DNA of 27,033 nucleotides. Origin: a virus. The notes under the pieces are model-generated. The model had not been told where the DNA came from. It saw nothing but the letters and a program-made list of their open reading frames with translations, and searched no databases. Numbering within the stretch: the stretch's first letter is position 1; the number at the start of each line of letters is the position of its first letter. The stretch lies in IMG/VR virus record IMGVR_UViG_3300017697_003622, positions 1-27,033 of that record; one strand, given 5' to 3'. A program made the position numbers and the translations under genes. Of this stretch, positions 7,141 to 14,701 are shown piece by piece.

Positions 7141-7711
7141 CAAAACTATATTTAGCACTGCTTATCAGATTCATCTGCACTACTATGGCCTGTGCATATG
7201 CCACAGCATGTGATTTCTTGAAGAAGTAACTGCCGTCTGTGGGTTTGGTCCATACCTCTTTTATTATGTCAGTCCAGTCCTTGTACATCAGTCCTCGTTT
7301 AGCAGGACGGATGATTGCTAGTACAGCCGCAAGTTGTTCTATGGTACGTGGTTCCAACTTGGACACTATGTTGAAATGGCCATTCAGGTGGAAAAGATTT
7401 TCCACTATCTTTGGATCTTTCAACATGTCCCAGTCAGGTTCCTGTATCATCAGTTCTACTAGTTCTTGTTCTGATTTAACATCTTTGTATATGTTTACAT
7501 TTAGGCAATCTATTTTAAAGTATCCTCTGTCCTCTGCATTCTTGTAATCTAGTGAAGCATGTCCTGTTACAGGATGTTCGGGAACAGCGTGGAAGTAGAC
7601 TCCTGTTTTGTGTTTTTCGCTTTTGCCATCTTTGATCATGGAAGCAGGTGTGTGCTTGAAAAGTTTTAGTGTGTTGTCTCTGTCAAAGAAGTCTATGTCT
7701 ACATCAGGCAT
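7121..7711 (-). CDS. Miniature DnaE (DNA polymerase III alpha)-like protein
   Basis: The 196-aa protein begins exactly at the C-family polymerase active-site motif: PDVDIDF (2-8). Next, GYFKIDCL (63-70) aligns with the family's KFDFLGL segment that holds the third catalytic Asp (here Asp68). NLFHLNG (105-111) and LAAVLAIIRPAKRG (127-140) match the DnaE VFQLES and ALxALxRPGP region. FFKKSHAVAYA (163-173) matches the FNKSHAxAYA motif. Order is preserved but the protein is about one sixth the length of DnaE. It lacks the PHP, thumb, beta-binding and OB regions. All three active-site Asp positions appear kept, so a residual nucleotidyl-transfer, binding or regulatory role is possible. Function unknown. 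It shares a 1-nt stop/start overlap with its upstream neighbour. Confidence 0.75.
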   Translation of the reverse strand: MPDVDIDFFDRDNTLKLFKHTPASMIKDGKSEKHKTGVYFHAVPEHPVTGHASLDYKNAEDRGYFKIDCLNVNIYKDVKSEQELVELMIQEPDWDMLKDPKIVENLFHLNGHFNIVSKLEPRTIEQLAAVLAIIRPAKRGLMYKDWTDIIKEVWTKPTDGSYFFKKSHAVAYAQAIVVQMNLISSAKYSFDAPSET

Positions 7712-7944
7712 TAGTGCATACTCCCTTTGCCTTTTTGGGCATAGTTTATCATTTTATCACGTGCACCTGGTTGCAATACTTCTAGAACATCTAACAGTTT
7801 CCTGTATCCTTCCGATGCTATCATTTTCCTATTCACATCTGGCATGACTACTCTTCCTATGGATCCATCCTCTTTGATTATCACGGCACAGTCACCATCA
7901 TCAAATTGTAAGTTGTCAGACACTTCTAAATCGATCTTAGACAA
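7711..7944 (-). CDS. Hypothetical protein, 77 aa
   Basis: No family recognised. The N-terminal half is beta-like and acidic (DDGDCAVIIKEDGSIGRVVMP). The C-terminal half is a predicted helix pair (YRKLLDVLEVLQPGARDKMINYAQK). There is no membrane segment. The gene is translationally coupled: its start overlaps the zinc-finger gene by 8 nt and its stop shares 1 nt with the DnaE-like start. A role alongside the DnaE-like protein is suggested only by this coupling. Confidence 0.7.
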   Translation of the reverse strand: MSKIDLEVSDNLQFDDGDCAVIIKEDGSIGRVVMPDVNRKMIASEGYRKLLDVLEVLQPGARDKMINYAQKGKGSMH

Positions 7945-8620
7945 TCTTGGCCTCCTTTGCTGTGTCCTGTACTAGCATGTGATCAGCAGGATAGCTCTTT
8001 AATTTGCTAGGCCAGAAACTAGTATTAATAAATTTTTCAATCATTTGTAATTGTTCGTCGTTAAATGATTTTAACATCCTTTTGCCTGCACCGCAACCTA
8101 ACAATAGCCACGGACTTATCTTTCCCTGTTGTATGTGTTGCACTGCCCTGTTGGTGTTGACCAATCGGAAGTAGTCACTCCATTGTGCGTTTTGTTCTGT
8201 TGCCCAGTCCATCATTGTTGCAATACTCCTCTGTAGTGCGGCCTCAACGGGTTCCGACTTCAATGCTTCGATCAAATATGTTTCGTAAAGATCATCTCTG
8301 GCCCAGTGGTCTAGTTTTATTTTTGATCTCAACACAAACTCGATGTACTTCTCTGGATACAACGGATTCACATGCATTATAAATCTACCAAACTTAACGA
8401 ATGCGTTGTAATAAGAACTTTTTACGAAGTCGTCATATGTTTTTGTTTTTGAGTTGTGTTGGTGTATCTGATAGAATCTTTGGAACACCATGAATGCATT
8501 TACTACCCATTTCTCATCTTTTTGTAGATACCTTCTCTTAGGTTCGCATAGGTGTACTTGCAAAGTTCTTTCCTTTGCAAACTCCTTGCCACAGTATGTG
8601 CATTTATTTGTCGATGCCAT
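7937..8620 (-). CDS. Protein with N-terminal zinc-finger, 227 aa
   Basis: The N-terminus carries CTYCGKEF followed by LQVHLCEPKRR: Cys7, Cys10, His23 and Cys25. This resembles a C2H2/C2HC zinc finger with unusually short spacing between the last two ligands, followed by a basic patch. The remaining 190 residues are helical and Trp/Tyr/Phe-rich (FRIMHV-like and WLLLGCGAGKRML segments) with no enzyme signature recognised. GCGAGKRM is not a Walker A, because it lacks GK(S/T). The gene lies between the gp62-like gene (17-nt overlap) and a small gene in a replication/recombination operon, so a DNA-associated or late-transcription role is plausible but unproven. Confidence 0.7.
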   Translation of the reverse strand: MASTNKCTYCGKEFAKERTLQVHLCEPKRRYLQKDEKWVVNAFMVFQRFYQIHQHNSKTKTYDDFVKSSYYNAFVKFGRFIMHVNPLYPEKYIEFVLRSKIKLDHWARDDLYETYLIEALKSEPVEAALQRSIATMMDWATEQNAQWSDYFRLVNTNRAVQHIQQGKISPWLLLGCGAGKRMLKSFNDEQLQMIEKFINTSFWPSKLKSYPADHMLVQDTAKEAKIV

Positions 8621-9056
8621 GTGCTTCTAGTAAATCCTCTAGTTCTCTATCTGTAATCACTTTGTCCAGTGTCTCTAGATCTGCTTCCTTCCATGTTGGA
8701 TATATCTGTTGTAATTTCTTTAGACTCTTGTTTGGTACACGCTTCATGGGTTTGATCCATTGATGGAACTGTTGTGTCTCCGCACCACACATAGCAGTCA
8801 GTATCCATAAAAGTTTCTTATGCTTGCCTAGGGTGAAACAGTGCTTGTTCACACACTCGTTGACCATCTCTATGTAGTGTTCTATGTAGAACGGATCCTT
8901 TGACGACACGTTGGAAACGTATCTCATCAGCATATAGGGAGAGTATAATGATTTCTCTTTATCATCTATCCTGTCAAAGTAATCTTTGTTTCTGAAGTCA
9001 ACGGCTTTTAATCCGTTCCTTAAATCAAAAAATTTTCTATTTTTTTCTACTGGCAT
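8604..9056 (-). CDS. 62: Clamp-loader small subunit-like protein (T4 gp62 type)
   Basis: The 150-aa, all-helical protein has the layout I associate with gp62 of marine T4-like phages: a SPYMLMRYVS segment (39-48), a following helix with VNE, a central hydrophobic helix, a basic KPMKR stretch, and a C-terminal region ETLDKVITDRELEDLLEAHGID. gp62 forms a 4:1 complex with gp44 that loads the gp45 sliding clamp. T4 gp62 itself is 187 aa, so this is on the short side. The genes for gp44 and gp45 are not in the window, which is atypical for T4 order. The assignment rests on pattern memory rather than an alignment, so it is moderate. The fallback is a conserved helical replication-operon protein. 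Confidence 0.55.
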   Translation of the reverse strand: MPVEKNRKFFDLRNGLKAVDFRNKDYFDRIDDKEKSLYSPYMLMRYVSNVSSKDPFYIEHYIEMVNECVNKHCFTLGKHKKLLWILTAMCGAETQQFHQWIKPMKRVPNKSLKKLQQIYPTWKEADLETLDKVITDRELEDLLEAHGIDK

Positions 9057-9270
9057 ATTTTAGTGCAAACATTGTGCATTCTTTTGCTGTTACAAATGTT
9101 AATTTTATTTTATTGTGTTTGTGTTGTAAACCTGAAAATTGGAATTTGTTGTTCTTAATAAAATCAAAGAACTTGTGCATCCAGTTCTCATCCAACCACA
9201 CAGCAATCTTGTTGTTGGTTATTATGACCGGTGCGTCGATTGTAATTGATTTCCTACCAGACTGATCCAT
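9037..9270 (-). CDS. Hypothetical protein, 77 aa (start placed at 9270)
   Basis: A longer reading from 9336 would overlap the upstream gene by 83 nt. The ATG at 9270 is preceded by AGGTGG three nt upstream and overlaps the upstream stop by only 17 nt, so it is preferred. The product (MDQSGRKSITIDAP...) is small and basic, with alternating strands and helices (KIAVWLDENWMHKFFDFIKNNKF) and a Lys/Arg end. Family not recognised. Located between a 167-aa unknown gene and the gp62-like gene within the UvsW operon. Confidence 0.65.
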   Translation of the reverse strand: MDQSGRKSITIDAPVIITNNKIAVWLDENWMHKFFDFIKNNKFQFSGLQHKHNKIKLTFVTAKECTMFALKYASRKK

Positions 9271-9757
9271 AGTCCACCTGTTCGCATTGTCTCGAAATGT
9301 CTTTGACGAAGTAGGCACACATAGGATTTTTTCCATTGCTCAATGGAACGGCCAACATCTGTCCTGATTTAATCTTTGGAAAGTACCATTTCACTTCTGT
9401 GTAGATGTCTACAATATCTATTGGATAAAAGTCTGGTTTAGGACTTGATAGAGGGTTGAATGTGAAAGCATCAAAACCACGGTCGTTCAAACTTGTGATT
9501 GGTAATACATGCATTTCTTGTTGTCCTGCTTCTCCAATCAACATTTTCCAGTCTAGTGGCATCTTTATCTTATACGGTCCTATTTCTAATACTGCCGCTG
9601 GAGCATTGAAGCTCTCAAGGAATATCAAAGGTATGTAAAAGAAGTCTGGTTCCTCCGGATTAGAATTATCCAGCACTGCGAATCTAAGATTCTCATCTAC
9701 CCATTCAGGGATCTTTTCTAATTTGTACGTTCTGTTATCAAGTGTAAGGATTTTCAT
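9254..9757 (-). CDS. Hypothetical protein, 167 aa
   Basis: Family not recognised. The protein is acidic to neutral, beta-rich with many Pro residues (MKILTLDNRTYKLEKIPEW at the start, FFYIPLIFLESFNAP, KPDFYPIDIVDIY). No catalytic motif, signal peptide or transmembrane helix is evident. Its start overlaps the UvsW 3' end by 20 nt, and the 77-aa gene follows. Position between uvsW and gp62-like genes suggests a role in DNA metabolism or its regulation; nothing in the sequence confirms this. Confidence 0.72.
   Translation of the reverse strand: MKILTLDNRTYKLEKIPEWVDENLRFAVLDNSNPEEPDFFYIPLIFLESFNAPAAVLEIGPYKIKMPLDWKMLIGEAGQQEMHVLPITSLNDRGFDAFTFNPLSSPKPDFYPIDIVDIYTEVKWYFPKIKSGQMLAVPLSNGKNPMCAYFVKDISRQCEQVDYGSVW
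9274..9279 (-). promoter_or_regulatory. Ribosome-binding site that decides the 9270 start
   Basis: AGGTGG on the minus strand lies 3 nt before the ATG at 9270. Most other genes in this window lack so clear a Shine-Dalgarno sequence. It argues against the upstream in-frame ATG at 9336. Confidence 0.55.
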
Positions 9758-11201
9758 AATTTATCTTTTCTATATTATACGGGTAATTGGCCTCTTTGTA
9801 AAACTTTTTCCTTGCTCCCAGGTGTCTTTTCGCAAACTTGCAACTACTAGTAATATCCCAAATTTGTACATTATCCTTGTCTTCTGCTTTACGAATACCT
9901 CTTCCTATGCTCTGTATGACCCTTACAAAAGACTTACCAGGTTCAATAAGAACAAGATTGAATATCCTAGGAATATTGATACCAACACTAGCCACTCCAT
10001 ATGTGGCAATAATAATTTTATTTGTCGCTGTAGACACTTCATCGTATTGTTCCTTTCTGTCTGTGTTTTTAGTTGATCCAGATACGAAAACTGAATCTTC
10101 TAGTTGCTCTTGTAGTATTTCACCTGCAGATATTCTGTCTACAAGTATTAATGTGTTTCCTGATGAGGATATATCTTTGATGGTGCTAGCCACCCATTTC
10201 ATTCTGACTTTATCCGTAGTTAGCCATTTGAGTTCTTCTGCATATGTTTTGAACTGTGGATGATCCTGTGTCTGCAGAACATTCACATGACAGTTTGCCA
10301 ACACACCCTTGTCTTGCAATTCGCTTGCCTGTATTCTATTTGATACATCACCTATGCTACATTTCAAACCCATGAATTCATAATCCGCTTTTGGTACAGT
10401 ACCGGTTAGTCCCCAACGTATGCCACAATGTGCAAATGGTCCTGTTAGTAATCTTTTCAGTACATCCGCTTTGGCCATGTGCACCTCATCGATTATCACA
10501 GTGTTGATACCTTGTATTGCTTCCAAGAAATCTGTTGTGTGTTCGTCCTTGCTTTTTTTTTCTAACACATTTAGTGATTGCCATGTTGCTATCGTGTTGA
10601 ACCTGCCCAGTTCTTTCCTGTCACCGTAGTACACACCAACATCTAAGTTACAAGCAAGGAAGTCCTCTTCTGTCTGTGTCACAAGACTCTTGTTTGGAAC
10701 AATGGTCAGTGTACGACCATACGGTTCAACAAGTTGGCATAATGCCGCTGTAATGATTGTCTTGCCTGCTCCAGTGGCTATCTCTTGTATGCTTTGTGGA
10801 TGTTCTATGAACTTGTTAATTGTTTCCACTTGATAGTCTCTCAACACTATTGGCTGGCCTGCCGCTGGATGATTTTCTGGCCACATTATGTGTGATAGAT
10901 AATTTTTGTCTACTTGTTTGAATTCAAAGTTGTGTTGCTCTCTTTTATCCTCAACATCTATGTACACACCGCCCTCGTCTAGTATGGGAAGTATTTGGTC
11001 AACTAGGTTTAGATATGTGGTTCCTCCGAGTCCGAAGAAACTTACTTTGCCATCCCATCTACCTAACTTGACTGCTGGCAGATGTCTTGCATATGGTATC
11101 TCGTATTTGAATTTGTTTGATAATCTCTTGCGCCATTCGAGACTTAGGTTCTCAAACTTTACATTTACTTCATCTTTTATTACTAATTTACAACTGCTCA
11201 T
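9738..11201 (-). CDS. uvsW: UvsW-like SF2 helicase
   Basis: The 487-aa protein has the T4 UvsW length and layout. An N-terminal dsDNA-binding region (1-110) precedes the SF2 core: motif I ATGAGKT (142-148), motif II DEVH (238-241), motif III GLTGT (264-268), motif IV ILVDR, and motif VI QSIGRGIR (430-437). UvsW unwinds branched DNA and R-loops, switches T4 from origin- to recombination-dependent replication, and helps replication restart. All core residues are intact. It is preceded by the HARP-like gene with a 2-nt gap, under the sigma70-type promoter at 12612-12585. Confidence 0.94.
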   Translation of the reverse strand: MSSCKLVIKDEVNVKFENLSLEWRKRLSNKFKYEIPYARHLPAVKLGRWDGKVSFFGLGGTTYLNLVDQILPILDEGGVYIDVEDKREQHNFEFKQVDKNYLSHIMWPENHPAAGQPIVLRDYQVETINKFIEHPQSIQEIATGAGKTIITAALCQLVEPYGRTLTIVPNKSLVTQTEEDFLACNLDVGVYYGDRKELGRFNTIATWQSLNVLEKKSKDEHTTDFLEAIQGINTVIIDEVHMAKADVLKRLLTGPFAHCGIRWGLTGTVPKADYEFMGLKCSIGDVSNRIQASELQDKGVLANCHVNVLQTQDHPQFKTYAEELKWLTTDKVRMKWVASTIKDISSSGNTLILVDRISAGEILQEQLEDSVFVSGSTKNTDRKEQYDEVSTATNKIIIATYGVASVGINIPRIFNLVLIEPGKSFVRVIQSIGRGIRKAEDKDNVQIWDITSSCKFAKRHLGARKKFYKEANYPYNIEKINYENPYT

Positions 11202-11203
11202 AT

Positions 11204-12550
11204 TTAAAGTTTTACTATAACGTGATCATGCCAATCCCAATTACTTGGTTGGTGATCACTATAATACAACTTTTTTGGAAGATTTTCAAGCATTCTTTTC
11301 AGGTTATCTGTGCCAGTAGCATAATAACCACCGCCCAATGCGACCAACGATGTTTTTGGTTTTACTTTGCTCTTTATCAATGCCCTTGGTATTCTGTTCC
11401 TAACAAATATAATTTTTGTTTGTTTGTTGATCAATTTGAACTGTTTGCTCATCTGATGTAACTCGTATAGGTTCTCAAAGAACTCTTTTGATTTTTGGTT
11501 GTCTAAAAGATAGGTCCTCTCACTGTTGAAACGTTCTAGATCCTTCTTGTAGATGGGTTCTTTGACATCGAATCCCCAACTGCATTCATTTAATAGGTCG
11601 ATACCATGGGTCTTGAACGCATTCATCCATTCCCAGAATTCTTTGACGTCATCCTCCATGTGTATGTCACCACTTACCGGCATTACCAACGGGAAACAGT
11701 CTAATTCAATAAGACCCTTTACCACCTCGTTCTTGCTGAATCCTTTGGAGTCAATCCATAACTTGTGGTAATTGTTATGTGCTATCTTGTGACCTATCAT
11801 GGTCTCCGCTGGCACATTGATCCCTTTGGTTGATATGTTGAAGTTCTTCAACGAGTCCACTTGTGCCAGTGCTGTTTTGTTTTTAATATTCTCATTCCAA
11901 TATTCCTGTAGTGAGTCAGGAGCATTATCTAACACAACCTCACCTGCTATCAACCTTGCTGAGGGTTTACGATGTCCCATAATTTGTTTTTTTATCCCTT
12001 CGTAATCGTCAAGTAGACTTTCGTCCATGAATTTAAAATCATATCTCACAGCAATCAATGTTAGGTAGTAGGCAGTGACGTCACTGTGTTGGAAAGTCCA
12101 CTTCTTTTTCTCACCGTCATACAGTGCATACATTCCAGGCAAGTCACGTTTGTCTTTCATGCAACGTATCAGTTGTATCACTTTCTTGTTGTAAGGGAAT
12201 CTCATTTCTATCCTGTCAACATTATCCTCATCTGTGTACTTCTCTATGACCTTGTCAAAACTGATTACCCGGAAGTCGTCATCATACACAGGCCTGTCCA
12301 ATAACTTCTTGATGTCCATGCCGTGTGCTTGGAATTTGGTCAGGTATCTTTTTAGAATTACCAGTGCTAGTCTGGCCTGTTTTTCAGTCCATGCATACTG
12401 TGATTCTGCCAGTGATCTCACTGTCTCGTAATCCTTTGGGTGTGGTTTGATATGGGTCTTTTGCGTCGATAGGGGATCTGTCCAAAAATAATCATTATAT
12501 GCTAGTATTTTAAGTGCTTCGTTAATTGTTTTTGGTAAATCTGTGTGCAT
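11204..12550 (-). CDS. Unknown 448-aa protein with a HARP-like segment
   Basis: No complete family match is recognised. Residues about 112-175 (RIEMRFPYNKKVIQLI ... KKKWTFQHSDVTAYY) resemble the HARP motif found N-terminal to annealing helicases of the SMARCAL1 type: a strand with FPYN, a helix, then KKWTF. No Walker A or DExH motif follows. The C-terminus has a Gly-rich LVALGGGYYATG stretch (about 400-411) after a strand reading KIIFVRN, which could be a decayed nucleotide-binding or helicase-like fold. It is the first gene of the UvsW operon, 2 nt upstream of uvsW, so a partner of UvsW in fork remodelling is a reasonable hypothesis. Coding status is certain from length and context. Confidence 0.75.
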   Translation of the reverse strand: MHTDLPKTINEALKILAYNDYFWTDPLSTQKTHIKPHPKDYETVRSLAESQYAWTEKQARLALVILKRYLTKFQAHGMDIKKLLDRPVYDDDFRVISFDKVIEKYTDEDNVDRIEMRFPYNKKVIQLIRCMKDKRDLPGMYALYDGEKKKWTFQHSDVTAYYLTLIAVRYDFKFMDESLLDDYEGIKKQIMGHRKPSARLIAGEVVLDNAPDSLQEYWNENIKNKTALAQVDSLKNFNISTKGINVPAETMIGHKIAHNNYHKLWIDSKGFSKNEVVKGLIELDCFPLVMPVSGDIHMEDDVKEFWEWMNAFKTHGIDLLNECSWGFDVKEPIYKKDLERFNSERTYLLDNQKSKEFFENLYELHQMSKQFKLINKQTKIIFVRNRIPRALIKSKVKPKTSLVALGGGYYATGTDNLKRMLENLPKKLYYSDHQPSNWDWHDHVIVKL

Positions 12551-12584
12551 TTTTATACCTGGTAATTTAGATAATTATTAGTAT

Positions 12585-12612
12585 ATTATAGCACAATTGG
12601 TAATGTAGTCAA
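12585..12612 (-). promoter_or_regulatory. Near-consensus sigma70 promoter for the UvsW operon
   Basis: On the minus strand TTGACT (12612-12607), 16 nt, TATAAT (12590-12585): 5 of 6 and 6 of 6 consensus bases with near-optimal spacing. The predicted start near 12578 gives a leader of about 28 nt to the ATG at 12550. It lies in the 64-nt gap shared with the divergent SprT-like gene. Confidence 0.78.
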
Positions 12613-12614
12613 CC

Positions 12615-13097
12615 ATGAAAAAAACAAGTAAAAAAACAGTTACAGCCCGGAAACAATTGAAGATCAGATTGGAAAATACTCTGACTAAAAGAAAAAATAT
12701 CCGAGGATTTAGGCCCTCACAATCTTTGATGGCGTCTTGGTTCAAGCATCTCAACCAAGGATTGTTTGAAAACAAGTTGCCTACTGTGCCGTTACATCTT
12801 ATAAGGATGACAGACGACTGGGGCAGATGCTGGGCACACTGGGATAACAGGAAATGCAGGAAAGGAACATACGACCAAAGTATTATTCCTTATGACAAAA
12901 CAGAAGTGACCTTTGCCATAGAATTACACACAAGGTATCCAACGTTCAAAGATTTTATTGATACCTTAGCACACGAGATGGTACATCTATACCAGATGAC
13001 CGTATTAAAAGATCCTTACAGCAACCATAACAAAAACTTTTATTCGTTCAGAAATAAGTTTAAAAGTGCCGGCTTGGATCTATCAAGAACTGGCTAA
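12615..13097 (+). CDS. SprT-like zinc metalloprotease
   Basis: The 160-aa protein has the gluzincin motif HEMVH (about 124-128, in LAHEMVHLYQ) in a helix, preceded by a SprT-like N-terminal region (SWFKHLNQGLFENKLP) and followed by a His/Asn stretch (NHNKNFYSFRNKF) that could give the third ligand. The domain is shared with SprT and Spartan, which in eukaryotes cleaves DNA-protein crosslinks; the phage role is unknown. The N-terminus is very basic (KKTSKKTVTARKQ), compatible with DNA binding. It is a single-gene plus-strand unit between two minus-strand operons, sharing a 64-nt divergent promoter region on its left and overlapping the convergent gene by 15 nt on its right. Confidence 0.85.
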   Translation: MKKTSKKTVTARKQLKIRLENTLTKRKNIRGFRPSQSLMASWFKHLNQGLFENKLPTVPLHLIRMTDDWGRCWAHWDNRKCRKGTYDQSIIPYDKTEVTFAIELHTRYPTFKDFIDTLAHEMVHLYQMTVLKDPYSNHNKNFYSFRNKFKSAGLDLSRTG

Positions 13098-13832
13098 CAC
13101 AGTATCTTCAAATTCTTTGTAAGTTATGATTTTAGAATTCCCATGATCAGTGCCTGTCTGCAGGTAGTTCATATACTCCGGAGGATCGTCATGTACTACG
13201 GTGTAGTTCACATAAGGCCTCATTTTCAGCATGTCTCGGAAATGTTTTAACCACCCCTCGAATATCTTGTCATCATTACGTTCACCATAGTTTTCCGTGC
13301 CTTGGTATATGTTATTCAGTTCTCCCTTGCCGTATTCTCTAAAGTCATAACCTATCAGGTATATGTTTTTGTGTCCGTGTACACCTGCTGTCCAGAACGC
13401 CGCGTTGCCTGATATCCAGTGTGGGTTATTGGGTATTAAGTTTATCATGCCCTTGCTCTGTTTCCTGTTCACTTCCAGCGCCGGCCCATAGTGTACGGTC
13501 TTCAACCCAACTGTGTCCTCCACCATCTTCATTGTCATCTTGGTATCTACGGAGAATATGAAGTCGGGCATAAAGTCTCTGTACAATGCATTACAACCAT
13601 ATGTCTGTCCTGTCGCTTTAAGTTTGTTGAGATTAAAATCTTTACGGGAAGGACCATTACCTATGCAGTAAGCATTACCTCGAGGAACTGCTTTGACCGT
13701 ATCCTCGAAAAATTTCATATCTCGTATGCGTTCGCCTTTCCTGATAGTCATGTTTATGCAAACTTCTTCTCCCTCATAGGGTTTCCATTTGATGGGTTCA
13801 ATTTCCTTCTTGCCGATGTTAATAGTTTGCAT
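13083..13832 (-). CDS. GT42 / DUF115-like putative glycosyltransferase
   Basis: The 249-aa protein has AYCIGNGPSRKDF (54-66), matching the GNGPS nucleotide-binding motif of GT42 sialyltransferases and of the DUF115 domain in flagellin glycosylation (Maf) proteins. CNALYRD and FIFSVD follow. Then come SGNAAFWTAGVHGHKNIYLIGYDF-type elements (about 141-164), equivalent to the GT42 segment that ends in a GxDF motif. This points to a CMP- or NDP-sugar transferase fold, but donor specificity cannot be assigned. It is the last gene of the leftward half of the glycan island, with a 1-nt stop/start overlap with the GT-B gene. A GGAGGAG sequence lies about 11 nt upstream of its ATG. Confidence 0.62.
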   Translation of the reverse strand: MQTINIGKKEIEPIKWKPYEGEEVCINMTIRKGERIRDMKFFEDTVKAVPRGNAYCIGNGPSRKDFNLNKLKATGQTYGCNALYRDFMPDFIFSVDTKMTMKMVEDTVGLKTVHYGPALEVNRKQSKGMINLIPNNPHWISGNAAFWTAGVHGHKNIYLIGYDFREYGKGELNNIYQGTENYGERNDDKIFEGWLKHFRDMLKMRPYVNYTVVHDDPPEYMNYLQTGTDHGNSKIITYKEFEDTVLASS

Positions 13833-14701
13833 TATAGATATTTCTCCTCCAGTCTCTTTTTAATTCTCTTCCATGGCAGTCCCTGCTCTATCTCGTCTTC
13901 AAACCATTCTGTGTATGCCAGTTTGTCTGCCCAGGTCAGTCTATTGGGCATGGCCGGTGTGTTTATATCTGTTAATTTTATGTTACCCACATCGTGGCAT
14001 AGGCTGGATTCAGATACGAACACAGGTATGCCCTTGATCACTGCCTCCATGGCCGGGTTGCTGGAATGATTTATTACTGCCCAGGTCCTCTCAAGTGTTG
14101 CTTTGAAATCTGTGTCATCGTATGTCCTGAAATCTCTTTTGGGCAATCTTACTTTAACATTTTTAAATTTGTCCTCTACAAATGATATCGTGTTACGAGG
14201 ATGTGGCCTTACTAAAATAGGTCTTGTAGTGTATTTTCGTATTTCCGTTATCTGTTCTTCTATCCACTGTGACATCCTTGGAAGTCCTTTCCACTGTTCG
14301 GATGCATCGTGCTGTCCGCAAATCACTATAAGGTCACCGGTGGGATTCCATGGTCGTAGCTCGTGTTTGAACAACGGCCACCGTTTATTGTCAAACCCCT
14401 GATTGGCAAAATCTGCATCTCTATTAATCCCATTGATTCCTATCTTGAAACTGAGGTTCCTACGTAGTCCTCCTACTTCCAGAACAATTACAGGCTTACC
14501 TTGACTCCTATATCTATCCCAGACACTTTTGTAATTCTGCATCCGACCCTTCCAAAGTACACTCCATATTACTGCTACGTCTCCGTTGGTCTCTTTATTA
14601 ATGATTACGTTATCTCCAGTCTTTTGGATTGATTCTATAAATTTTTTAAAGATCGGTTTACTGTTTTGTGGGCCATGCTCTGGCCATGCTTCTATCCTCA
14701 T
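13832..14701 (-). CDS. Capsule-type GT-B glycosyltransferase-like protein, paralog A1
   Basis: The 289-aa protein has the marks of capsule-synthesis (KpsS/KpsC-like) or CDP-glycerol-transferase-like GT-B proteins: VRPHPRN (RPHP 165-168), and NHSSNPAMEAVIKGIPVFV beginning at 211, the nucleotide-sugar-binding Ser/Glu region. The end has LTWADKLAYTEWFEDEIEQG followed by KRIKKRLEEKYL. Motifs, spacing and C-terminal wording match the gene at 18074-19057 closely (RPHP; HNSTASVDSCVRGIPTFV; TQWVHDIGYKLWSTDEIRNG), and more distantly those at 19047 and 21648. It probably transfers a sugar or polyol phosphate in the cytoplasm. It overlaps GT-A by 4 nt upstream. Confidence 0.72.
   Translation of the reverse strand: MRIEAWPEHGPQNSKPIFKKFIESIQKTGDNVIINKETNGDVAVIWSVLWKGRMQNYKSVWDRYRSQGKPVIVLEVGGLRRNLSFKIGINGINRDADFANQGFDNKRWPLFKHELRPWNPTGDLIVICGQHDASEQWKGLPRMSQWIEEQITEIRKYTTRPILVRPHPRNTISFVEDKFKNVKVRLPKRDFRTYDDTDFKATLERTWAVINHSSNPAMEAVIKGIPVFVSESSLCHDVGNIKLTDINTPAMPNRLTWADKLAYTEWFEDEIEQGLPWKRIKKRLEEKYL

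Noticed and set aside
8182-8382. Gly-rich GCGAGKRM in the zinc-finger protein and plus-strand ORF opposite it
   Set aside because: The GKR sequence lacks the GK(S/T) of a Walker A and no Walker B follows. The opposite ORF is a shadow.
9271-9336. In-frame upstream ATG at 9336 for the 77-aa gene
   Set aside because: It would give an 83-nt overlap with the upstream gene, while the ATG at 9270 has AGGTGG just before it.
9723-10263. Two long plus-strand ORFs opposite UvsW
   Set aside because: UvsW on the minus strand has complete SF2 helicase motifs. The opposite ORFs have hydrophobic, Ser/Cys/Phe-rich shadow composition and no domain.
13491-14069. Plus-strand ORF of 192 aa
   Set aside because: It is antisense to the GT42/DUF115-like and GT-B A1 genes, both of which carry recognisable motifs. 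Its composition (Cys/Ser/Phe-rich) is typical of a shadow frame.
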